64,000 nucleotides of DNA from Owenia fusiformis. Taxonomy: Eukaryota; Annelida; Polychaeta; Sabellida; Oweniidae. Position numbers and translations under genes: made by a program. The stretch spans positions 1,552,001-1,616,000 of the forward strand of contig CAIIXF020000006.1 in assembly GCA_903813345.2 (NCBI GenBank), read 5' to 3'. Shown piece by piece: positions 24,086 to 35,900 of this stretch (its first letter is position 1; each line of letters starts with the position of its first letter). Under the pieces are notes generated by a model that saw only the letters and a program-made list of their open reading frames with translations, had not been told where the DNA came from and searched no databases.

Positions 24086-24552
24086 ACAGATGACGTCATT
24101 CAATGGTAATTTCAAAATATTCTAAAAATGGTTAACATCGTCCAAACATCACAACGACGTGTGGTATTCGTAAACCAGCCGGCGAAAATTCGAACAAACG
24201 AAGGTCTGGTAAGCAAGAGAATTAAGTAGTTAGGTCTGTCTTCTCCTGAGCTCCGGGGGTTTCCTTTCTCTTGATTAGTTGTGGTCATATCGGGGAATTT
24301 GTGTTGCCTTATGAAGGAAAACTATGTGACGTAAAAATCATAACATTGAAGTGTTACTATTTATTTTTATTATTGAAAAGCTTAGCATGTACACAGTACC
24401 ACAGGTATATGTTACAACACAACATTCAATGTACCACCCTTCTTATATCGATAACCAGATGATTACTGGCTGGCTATTTTGGCCGTCTTTTTGTCTTAGT
24501 GACCAGTTACTATTTGACGTAAATTCAGTCGTAATATCAAAAGTTCGTTTAA

Positions 24553-24844
24553 GGTGGCATATAACCCTTTTTATTTTTTTGTGAAGTCACTCAGTAAAAT
24601 TACGATTTCTCTGCACCCTGATGTCCAATCAAGATCTTTCGGGGATCTATGTGTTCCTGACACGTTTGGGCATAAATTACGTCAATTTCGCGTGCAAACT
24701 CTGTGTGGACGTTAAAATTCTCGGATGTCCAAACGTGTCAGGAACACAAAGATACTCGAATGATATTGATTGGGCATCAGGGTGCAGAGAAATCGTAATA
24801 TTACTGAGTGGCTTCACAAAAAATAAAAAGGGTTATAAGCCACG
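24553..24844. mobile_element. palindromic MITE with TTAA target duplication
   Basis: It starts GGTGGCATATAACCC and ends GGGTTATAAGCCACG, with TTAA at 24549-24552 and 24845-24848. The arms mirror through GTCCAAACGTGTCAGGAACA. The TIR begins GGTGSC like that of 10224-10981, suggesting the same superfamily. Confidence 0.75.
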
Positions 24845-24875
24845 TTAACGGGTTTAAATTAAAATGCAATAAATA

Positions 24876-25195
24876 ATTTGCATACACTATTGGCGTAAAG
24901 ATGTTGCAACGCCTGTTAAATAACGTCTTAACGCCCGCAATTAAACATTTCAACGCCGGACGTTTACGCCTGTATATGTTGTTTTAACGCGTGTAAAATT
25001 TACGTCTGCGCGGGCGTAATTTACGCCTACATGATATACACGGGCGTAATTGTACGTCTGTATGGGCGTAATTAACGCCTACACACCCGCAAATAACGAG
25101 TGTATACAATGGGCAGATTGGCCAACAATAGTGTAGGTGTAGATTACACGTGTCCAGATGTAGATTACACGTGTCCAGATGTAAATCACACGTGT
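24876..25195. repeat. GGGCGTAA/TTACGCC-rich segment and 20-bp repeats
   Basis: Between TACACTATTGG (about 24887) and CAACAATAGTGTA (25122-25134), about ten GGCGTAA, TTACGCC, TTACGTC or TAACGCC half-sites occur in both orientations. Then come three direct copies of GTAGATTACACGTGTCCAGA. It may be a small transposon with internal binding sites. There is no ORF. Confidence 0.5.
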
Positions 25196-25249
25196 CAAGA
25201 TATTATGTGAATTAAGATGTATAAATGAGTGCGTTCAACTATCATGCAT

Positions 25250-25475
25250 ACACCCATAACCATCGCGTTAACAGACGTCACCGTACAGCGTCAAAAAATA
25301 CAGTAGTACAGTTTTCTGTACGGTGACGAAAATTAGTTGATTTAAAGCAAAAACTATGACGAGGGTTTTAAAAAATAATTTAATGAAAATAAACGCAATT
25401 TTGGATGTAATAAAAACAGCATTCTCTTAGATATGGATTTAATTTTCTAATTATAATAAAAAATTTCAGGACAAC
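25250..25475 (+). repeat. isolated arm of the 38567-type element
   Basis: CACCCATAACCATCGCGTTA, the CACCGTACAGCG box, GAGGGTTTTAAAAAA and AAAACAGCATTCTCTTAGA follow in the same order as in the left arm at 38567-38730. No partner arm is visible nearby. Confidence 0.7.
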
Positions 25476-26348
25476 ATTTCAGAAAAAACATCTTCCCTGT
25501 CTCAAAGTCGAAATTATTTTATCATCATTTCCTGGAGCTTATGCATTGGCCCAACATATGCACCTGTTTAAATTGTAAGAAAATAGCCCGCTATTTTTAT
25601 AGGACAGGTGATTGGACACACATACACACACGTACACAGTAGGCTACTTCATGTAACCTGGTAGCTATTTCATAAAAGCCGTACGATTTCAAGCTAAATA
25701 AACATTTTGTCTAAAATAATCAACAAGGGTCCTAGAGAAACCATCTTACAGGATCAATACAATTTTGCATATGGGTAATGGGAAATATGTTCTAGTTATA
25801 TACTGTAAATATGATGTGGTGAGATAGAAACATGTTACGTATGAGGTTCAGTCATTTTTGTTTGGATGAGTTGCATCGTTTGTTCCTGCAGTCGGTAGGC
25901 TCCGATCCATCAGAGACCTGGAGGTAATTTTTTTTTATTTCTTATTTTCTTCATTTAACAATAAATCAAAATACAAATTATTTACAGTGAACACTTGATA
26001 TAGGTGTATATACTGCTTGATTAAACATAAATTGAATTTAATAATAGCGTAAATGAAATAAGTATAAATAAATTATAAGAGCACATTAATAGTTGTTGGG
26101 TTGGAGCAAGTTACATGACATACTATATATACTGGGAGTGGCTGTGCTCTACAACGATTGTCAGACAGCTTTTAAACTCCCTGTCAATAGTAGTGATGAA
26201 ATGGTTCATTGTACACCTCTGAACAAGCGAAACGCGGTAAATCTACCAGATCTTCAAAGCTTTCATCCCCACCTTTCAAATGGTATATTGCAACCATCAG
26301 ACAAATTGTGTCATTTACTTTTCATATGTTTAAGCACTGATACACGGA
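25476..26348. other. 3' flank and presumed 3' UTR of the host gene
   Basis: On the minus strand this follows the stop codon of the beta-lactamase-like gene. A minus-strand AATAAA lies near 25935, about 410 bp past the stop, and is a candidate poly(A) signal. No other gene is apparent. An AT microsatellite-like stretch and ACACACACG repeats (about 25618) are present. Confidence 0.3.
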
Positions 26349-26971
26349 TTATAAATCTGTACCATTCAGACCCGTTAGATAATATGAACATAACTGCTCA
26401 CTGTCACCAGGCATTCTTTTCAAACTCGATCCTTGTAACCTCATCTCGTTAATCGATCCACCCGATTCTGTAAACCCAGCAGAATAATACCCAATATACC
26501 AGTGGTGGAACATATCATCAAGGCCCTTTAGCCAAAACTGATGCGCCTGTCCTTCTTTGGGATAAGCAAACATTCTAGCCAACCCAATTGCAAACTGGAG
26601 TACTTCAACATCATGTTCGGTTCTATTTAAAGTCATGGATACACATCCGAATCCTTCTTTGCCAAATACACCGGTGTATTTATCAAGTGGTAGAGCCGGG
26701 ACCACGTCCTCTGGGATGGCTTGCAGTGATGGCATTTCCACGGGATCACCCCATGGTGCGGGAAATGTACACGCTGTTGTGTTGTTAAGATAACTTGGCA
26801 ATTCGAGCAATGTGTCAAGAATGTATTCTTGAATGACTGTTTCTGCAACCCATGAGACGTCTGTATATGGACCATTCAAACCAGTGAAGATACCGATGTT
26901 TAATTCAGGAACAAACGTCATCAGAGTGTCATATCCCAAGAAGCTTCCGGTATGCTGGACCAATTGGAAAC
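26349..26971 (-). CDS. exon 7, HTG motif and C-terminal domain
   Basis: It begins with two bases completing Gly337 and runs FQLVQHTGSFLGYDTLMTF to a TAA at 26349. It contains the third active-site motif H343-T-G345, then VPELNIGIFTGLNG (the usual strand after the KTG/HTG box), then the extra domain with LDKYTGVFG. The acceptor is ...TTTTTTGCTGTGATAG at 26972. The tract before the final ATAG is the terminus of the 26976-36223 repeat element. Confidence 0.85.
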
Positions 26972-29900
26972 CTATCACAGCAAAAAATGCGTATGAATAC
27001 AATGAATCCTGACATCAGGATTCATACAGGATATGCACGCAGTGTGCCAAACCGGTATAAATCCTGACGCCTGGATTCATACAAGATATGCACACGGTGT
27101 GCCAATCCTGTACGTATCCTGAGTCAAGATTTATACAGGATACGCTCGCAGTGTGCCAAACCTGTATAAATCCTGACGCCTGGATTCATACAAGATATGT
27201 ACACGGTGTGCCAATCCTGTACGTATCCTGAGTCAAGATTCATACAGGAAACGCTCGCAGTGTGCCAATCCTGTATGAATCCTGACGCCTGGATTCATAC
27301 AGGATATGCACACAGTGTGCCAATCCTGTACGTATCCTGAGTCAAGATTCATACAGGATATGCTCGCTGTGAGCGAATCCTGTATGAATCCTGTCACCTG
27401 GGTACATACAGGATTGGCACACTGTGTGCATATCCTGAACATATCCTGTATCAGGATTTATACAGGATTGGCGCGTGTAGGAATCCAGTATGAATCCTGC
27501 CTCCTGGATTCATACAGGATACGCTTGCAGTGTACCAATCCTGTATGAATCCTGATGCCTAGATTCATACAGGATATGCACAGTGTGCTAATCCTGTACG
27601 TATCCTGAATCAAGATTCACACAGGATAGGCTCGCTGTGAGCGAATCATGTATGCATCCTGACGCCAGGATACAAATGATATGCACACAGTGTACCAATC
27701 CTTTACGTACTCTAAGTCAGGATTTGTATAAGTTTGGGGGAGATGGTTTAATCCGGTTTAAGCTCACTATTATAAATCGATCAAGGGATTGATGATGAAA
27801 GGATGGGACAATTGGTACATGTATCTTGCCTAGACTCCCAAATATTCTATGGCGGCCATATTTTGCAAATGTACGTACAGTATAGTGGTTATTTACTGGT
27901 AGGGACTCAATATGGGTTTTATTACGAAGGACAATATCAAAACTCGTACGAAACCTTTTCTTGTAAACAAAAAAATCAACAATAAGTATGAATCCCACGA
28001 ATGGGTTTCCTTGATCATTGATCTTAACCACACAATACTACAGTATATACTTGTTTGATTGCATTTTTGGTTTTTCACGGGTATGATATTCAAGGGACCT
28101 CGATTCCGGGCCTTGATTGCAGTCTATGCATTAGGTTTTATGAAGTACTATTTTTAATTCTTCATTTTAGATATCACAGATAAACAGCTAAAATTTGATG
28201 TAAAAATATTACCATAGGCCTTTAAAATCAAAGTAACCTGCCATATAGAAATCAATCCTCATCATGTTGCTAACAAACAACAGAATTTGGCATTAATATC
28301 AAAGGTAGAACTGGACGATAAATTAATGACAATAAGATATTGTTTTAGATCCGGGTTTTGGATTCTTGACCGTTTTTCAAAATTCAAAAACATTTTAGAA
28401 ATATTGTTGTCGAGATCTTGCTACCCTGTGAATTTTGTAATGATCAGATAAGGATAAAGTATTTTATTCTTAGGTTGAGTAAACTTGAAAAAAATGTGAC
28501 GCTTGTCGTTTTTGACGTTGTAAGGATGTTAGCGCCCTATACTGCTCATTGTTTTGTTTTGGTTTTTTGACGCCATAATGTTACGCTAATTGTCCCCAGT
28601 AGAGCCCATGGTGTAATATACAGTTCTACCTTTTCGAAAAATCGTCGACTGGTTTTTCTGTATTTTGAATTGATATTTGTAAGAGCAAAATATCAACAGT
28701 TACATATATTCGTCTTAAAAGGTTTTCCCTAGGCCGGAAAGAATTGAAATAGGACCGTTTCAAGAAATGAGTGATTAATAGAAATCTGATGTGGGAAGCA
28801 AGTGGATCTAATTTACCAAAAAATGTGTATTTAAGATCTAGCATGGACTTTCAATAATATCTATCGAATGCCCATGGATCTAGTACATTTGGGGCACCTG
28901 GGATAGGGGCCCGGGGATAGGGGAGTTGATCGTCACTTCAGTTTAGCCATTACATCATGTACATGTACATATCGTGTAAGTCAATATTGTCAATCAACCA
29001 AGTATCCGAGTGCTAGAATGCGGAGCTTGGTTGTAGGGGATATTATGTATTGCATATAAAGATACTTTGGAGATTTTTAGACATGGCAATGAGTGAAATA
29101 AGCCAGACATATTGAAACGTTTTGGCTTGCTCGGTAGATCTGATTCTCTCTTTAAGTAACCCTGAAAAGTATTACCCAGTAAGAGCATCTAGAATTAGAA
29201 AATGTAGCTTTGTCTTCACGCGTCCTTTTGGTATCAGTTATGTTCTCAAATGTCAACCTTTGTGCTTCATTTTGAACTTGGAAGTTGCATTAAATTAATC
29301 AAATGTGTGCAGTTGATGTCCATATCAGCCTCAACTTGGATTTTTTTGTTGCTTTCTTACGTGTATTTCCATGTATAGTTACTTAATTAGCTGCTTGCTT
29401 GGTTCCTCGCTTTGTTTGTTGCTTATATGGTTGCACACTTGCTTGGTTGCTTGCTTTGTTTTTGCTTGGTCAGTTTCTTGCGTTCTGTTGACTGGTGATT
29501 GCAAAGTTGGTCGCTTCCTTTGAAAGTTGGTTGCTTGGATGTTTTGTAGTTTGCTTGATTAGTCGATCGATGGGTAGGTGGTTCCCCGGGGATGGTTCAG
29601 TCGGTTGGTCAATTGGTTAGGGTATCGATAATTTTATTTTTCAGTTTTGAGACCGGAAGTCAGATTTCTATCATGATTGCAGATGGGGGGGGGGGGGGTA
29701 CGTATATGATCAGATTTGATGACGAATATGCAAAATGTTAAAATGGGGGTGAGTTTGAATTGATTCTCTTCACAGGATTTGATATACACATCTGTAAGGA
29801 GCATACCCGTTTCCCAGTTTGATTTTCAATCGAAACATTATACCTTGGAAATCCAAGACAAATTAATGCTGTAAGTAACTAATATTAAATGATAACAAAA

Positions 29901-32900
29901 GATTAATTACTTAGTCTATGTCTTTGTTTTTATAACTGCGGAAGTGTACCACCTTGATTACAGAAGAGATCATCGAGGAATTACTTTAGATTTTATGAAT
30001 ATAATTATTCTTTGCCTCTAGTCTCATTTCTTAAACCTGCCTCTAATTTGTGACAAACTATTTCAGCTATTTGTCAAAACCAAAAGTTACTACATTATAG
30101 TCCCCCTCCCCCTTGCACTGTCGAAGTCTACGTCTGTTTTTCAAGTCCCGGGCCCACATTGGTATGTGTAATGTGATATGTGTAAAATATGCATTTATAT
30201 TTGTTACTTGGAGAGGCACACAGAAGCAAACTCACTGGAGACATTGATAGATAATCAGGATTGAGAATACACGGGGCATTGTACCCGGGGCATTGTATTC
30301 TTCGATTTCAAATATATGATTCAAATTCGGAGAGTTATTCTAATTCCGGGTTTCTAATCAAATTATTACTCCTATAGTGATGCAAGACAACAATACACAT
30401 CATATTCTGTTTTTGAACATTATCACTATAATTATTTTGGGAACATGAGACATCAACCGCCGATATAGATATTGACAACGTGCAGATGTAAAGTACATGT
30501 TCATCATCATGCCTGTAGCGACCGGGGGTTCGAGGGGTTCGTGCGAACCCCCGGTCAAAATTTCCCCAAATTTCCCCGGGGGTCATTTTTAACAGGAATT
30601 CATAAATTCAACGATCCATCGCTTGTTCGTGTTTTTAGATAGATGGTCCCGTTCGTATTTTTAACGTAATATTTTCCGATTATGCTTCGTTGTTCATCGG
30701 TAATTTCCGTATAGCCCACGTGATCGAATCTAGGCTGTTTGATTGGTTTAGAGTTAGACCGGCGCCATATTTATTATTTACTAAAAGTTTTGTCGAAGAA
30801 TTGCGAAGTTTTCTCTAATATCTTTGTAATGAGAACGACCGTAGCTATACAATAAGCTAAGAAAGATATTTGAACTTAGAAGTAGTCTGTACGCTCTCGA
30901 ATTTTATCTCTTTAGCTCATAGATCGTTCGCTATTGAGCTTTCAAGTTCTCGTAAGAGACAGATTTTTAAATTTTTTATTTTTAATTTTAAATTTTTATT
31001 TTTATAATTTATTTTAATGATTTTCATTCTCAATTGTGGCCAATCCATTAAAAATGTACGGGGTATGAATGCGAAATTCTGGGGGATGATCCTGAACTGA
31101 AGAGAAAAATTCTGGGGTATGGATTCAAAATTTTGAGGGGGATGTGGATGCAAAATTCTGAGGGGGGTATGGATGCAAAATTCTTAGGGGGGTATAGATC
31201 CAAAGTTCTGGGAGTAGGTATGTTAGCAGAATTCTGTGGGCATGGATGCAAAATTCTTGGGGGTATGGATGAAAAATTCTTGTGGGTCCAGGGCATTGCA
31301 TCCATACAATTTTTAAAGCAGGGCTGTCAACTTGGGACCACCTAATATGAGTGACTTACAAATGTTGGACACCTAAGTCCAAATCTGAACACTTTTGTCC
31401 AAATTTTGAACACCTTTGGCCAACTTTTAAACACATTTGGCCAAAGTTTGAGCACCTTTGCCAAACTTTGATCACCTCAAAATTTTCGCGCTCGCTACGC
31501 TCGCTAAATCGTCAACAGGGTGGATAGGTACGAAAATTTCCAATTAGCATGCGTGACATATACTGGAATGGCGCGAACAGATTGCGTTCGGTTTTTTCCG
31601 ACGTTCGTATTTTTACCGTATCGTTAACATATTTTGAAAAATTTCTACAGAAATATGGTGCATGAATCTTTTTCAGTTAATTTGACATACATATGTCAAA
31701 TATGAATCTCTAAACTGGAGAAAGTTGTTTACATTTTTGTGTATACACTTATAATAGTGCTGGTATATTTTTTAATAGAAGGTAAAATAAAATTTATAAC
31801 AAACTAAGCTTTTTTTATGTAACTTCATACACCTTAAGAGGCAAAATCAAAGCATGGAATATTTGAAGTGAAAAGGGAAGTGCGCGCCGCGCGTACGCGC
31901 CAAAATTCACACAAAATTTTCAAAAAGTAGAACCCCACTTGAAAAATCCTGGCTACGGGCCTGATCATCCATCCTCGCGTGATGCATATGTATGTCATTG
32001 TCGCCATTAAGTATGTACACTTAAAGATTATGAGTCAAAACCATTTTCAAAATATAATTTACTCTGAGTCAAGATGCTAGAAAAAGCATTTTTATTTCAG
32101 ATTTCATTTTCCCATGGCTTTACAAATGTGAGAACTGATCATAAGTTACATGTACATTGCGAATACGCCGTCTGATTGCTGTATTTGTTAAAATAACATC
32201 CGAACTAGACGACATGTATATAAATAATCCAATTTACTTTGATATTACAGGTATAACATATTCAGGTACAATATATATTATATTTGTTTTCAGACATATC
32301 TTATTCTTAACAATAAGTATTAGCCACAACTCTGATCATGATAACTCCCCCCCTCCACTCCATGTGATGCCTTTCAATTCAATTTTTTCATAAATGACAT
32401 AGTACTGAAATGTGCGCCCTGGAATGTGCGTTGCGTCTACAAATGCATCTAGGCAACAGTCGACGAAAACGAGACAAACCAAAGTCTTCCAACTGATACA
32501 CAAAAGCACGGTCTAGGTCAGAGTCACCCAAATAATTATATCGGCCATAGCATTTGAGAGTATCGGCCATAGCATTTGAGACTGATTTGAGATACATTTC
32601 ATTCCATTTAAACTGTTTCCCTTGCGCATTTGTAATTATAGTAGACAGGCAACACATTGGAGGAGGGGGGTGAGCATTAACATAATCAGATTTTAGGATG
32701 CATTTGCAAATTGTATTTGAAATTCGCATGGGAAGGAAAAGAAGGAAAATGAGTCTTAAAATTTGACACTCACTCATGGAAATAGTATGATGCCTGAAAA
32801 CAAGTACGGTATATGCAATCAAAAAATCTTGCCTCCAGACTACCCCCCTCTATTTCAGCCAAAATTCACACACTCATGGTGGGGCTTGTAGCTAAATTAT

Positions 32901-35900
32901 CAATCATCATTAGTGAATTTGAATTTTCACTGGTAATGGCGATTATAACAATAGCAATTATCCTTTCAATAGTTTTAGCTTATCAAAAGAAGAGAGTTCA
33001 TCTGTTGCTTCTTTTACCATCTGAACTCCAGAGTAAACGATAAATGTACATTATGTTGACTAAGCCAGGGGCCCACTGTACAGTAGTACAGTAGTTTTAA
33101 GTTAACCTCCGGGTCATGGGTATTCTGAGGCACGCCTCTCTAGCGAAAGCCCGGAGTTTTAGCCATACAGTATGACGCAGGCCAGTAGCCAGGATTTGCC
33201 ATGGGAGGTTCACTTCTTGAAAAATTCCAATGGGGGGGGGGGGGGTTACTTGTGCCAATGTTGGTCCAAAAATGGCCGAAATCACTTAAAAAGTGTTCAG
33301 AATGGTGAAAAACCACATGATTTTGAAAGATTTTATTTGCCGGGGGGGGGGGGGGGGTAAATCGAACCCCTCGAACCCCCCTGGATACGTGCCTGTGACG
33401 GGCCTGATATCTAGAGGGTGCTTGATAATGATCAGGGGTGCCGGGTAAACAAATTCTTATTCCCCGTCGAACATGAATACAATTATATTTGCATGGAGAT
33501 GAAGGGCTGACGCAAGTGAAGTTAATTTGTTGTTGTATCATATTGGCTAAATCATAAGTAAATAAGTCCAGAAATACATGGACAAAATGTAATCAGAAAG
33601 GTAAACTAATTGGTATTATTTGTTTTGATTAATGATTATACATAACTAAAACGCTATGTTAGATGTCTGTAATCCCCCCCCCCCCCTCTCACCGAGGGCT
33701 ATGCATTGTTTCAAGTGATATAAAATCTAGATTCGTAGAACATTAATAAAACAGCCTCGTCACGCCTGGAACATACCTGTACTACATATTTCGTACTTTC
33801 GCACATTAACAATTTATCACAAAATGTCATGTTGACCTCGATTTGACCCTTTTGACCTACCTTTTGAAAAACAATACTTTTTTGAAGCGCTAATTGAATA
33901 TTAAAGGGTTGCAAAATACCAACAATATTGAAAAACAGATAAGTAATGATAAATCGCCGAGGGAATTCCAAATATCCAAATCCCTCCACCATTGCGACTA
34001 TGTGTTATAATGGGCTTTTAATTGAAAGTCTGTTATAAAAAGGTTGCAGACATTAGGCTCTTTAAAAGTATGTCATATTGCTATTTATATATACCATTTG
34101 TCTTCTATAGCTTCTTAAGCATCAAATATCAAATCACAATAGTCCAGGGAAAAAATAATTGTGAATAATGGCAAAATGTTCTTTCTAATCTTAATGAAAT
34201 TCACTTTTGGATACTAGTACAGGTACTTTTGAAAGTAGATTATTTGTTTGATTGAAAAAATTGAAATATTGTTTTTTTTATCAAATTAACATGGATTTTG
34301 TAATAAATTTTAGTAACAATAGCAATCAATAATTTGTAAATTATGTGCAGGATAGTACCCCGGACAGGTTGTATGATGCAGTCGTGTTTTTACTCTATAT
34401 TCCCAATAGAACAACCATTCTTATTGAAATTTTCATATTTTATTCTGGAGACAATTTCCAACATGGAAAAAAATATTTTAATAAAATTCCTAATTTTATG
34501 ATTTTGATAGGCTTTTTTTCAAAAACACCCCACTGTCAATAAAATACAGGTTTTTGCTTGAACAATTAACGTCATTCCAAAGATTGTCTAGCTATTCAAT
34601 TTTTGGCCGCCTAAAGTCTTTCCAGATGTATTTGATGCCATATTAATTATGGCTGATTATTGTTTTTCATTTTTGTCATATTCAGTAGGCCTAATATTAT
34701 TACAGTGCATTAGGCCATTGAAAAAATTGTCACTCTGGGTCACATTTCCTCTGATAACGCACCTTTTTCACCACTGGGGTTTTCCACAACCGTCACTCAG
34801 TAAGCAACCCTGTGGTACATAAATTGAACCATGCTGGTTTACCTGACAATTTCAAGATAATATCTAATTTGAAACAGCTGTATTAACATGTCTGAAGTAT
34901 CTAATACCAGGAATACTTGAAGTTGGAGATTCGTAATGTTTTACTTCATTTTGGACAGTATTGAACAGTTCAATCGGGTTGAACTTGTGTCTGTGGACAA
35001 GTAGATTGACCTCCTCTATCTGGGCTTAATCGAGCGAAGGCTTCACAAAACGAAACCCAGAGCAACACGTTTTTTATTGGCCTAATGCACTTAAATAATA
35101 TTGAATAGACTAAAGTGAATAACAATAATCAGCAATAATTATTATGCCAAAATATATATCTGGAAAGACTTTAGGCGGCCGAAAATTCAATAGCCAGACA
35201 ATATTTGAAATGACGTTAACAGTTCAATTGTTCAAGCAAAAACCTGTTAATTATTGACTGTATTTTTTTTTGAAAAAATCCTGTCAAAATCATAAAATTG
35301 GAAATTTTGATAAAATATTTATTTTCCATGTTGGAAATTGTCTCTAGAATGAAACTTGAAAATATCAATAAATATGGTTGTTCCATTGCAAATACAGAGT
35401 AAAAACAAGACTGCATCATACAACCTGTCCGGGGTACTATGTAATCCGGGATATGCACACAGTGTGCCAATCCTGTATGTATCCAGGCGTCAGGATTCAT
35501 ACAGGATTGGCACACTGCGAGCGTATCCTGAAACAATCCAGGAGGCAGGATTCATACTGGATTTCTACCTGCTCCAATCCTGTATAAATTCTGACTCCTG
35601 GATACGTACAGGATATGTACATTGTGTGCCAATCCTGTATGTATCCAGGCGTCAGGATTCATACAGGATTGGCACACTGCGAGCGTATCCTGTTCGAATC
35701 CAGGGGCAGGATCTATACTGGATTCCTACATTCGCAAATCCTGTATAAATCCTGACACGGGATATGTACAGGATATGTACATTTTGTGCCAATCCTGTAT
35801 GTATCCAGGCATCAGGATTCATACAGGATTGGCACACTGCGAACGTATCCTGTATGAATCCAGATGCAGGATCCATACTGGATTCCTACACGCGCCAATC

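Noticed and set aside
26093-26452. 119-codon plus-strand ORF opposite the end of exon 7
   Set aside because: It overlaps the antisense coding exon and has no recognisable domain, so it is an antisense shadow.
32388-32822. 144-codon minus-strand ORF as a host exon
   Set aside because: It has no family resemblance and contains an internal direct duplication and low-complexity Pro and Arg/Cys stretches. It has no splice context tied to the identified gene.
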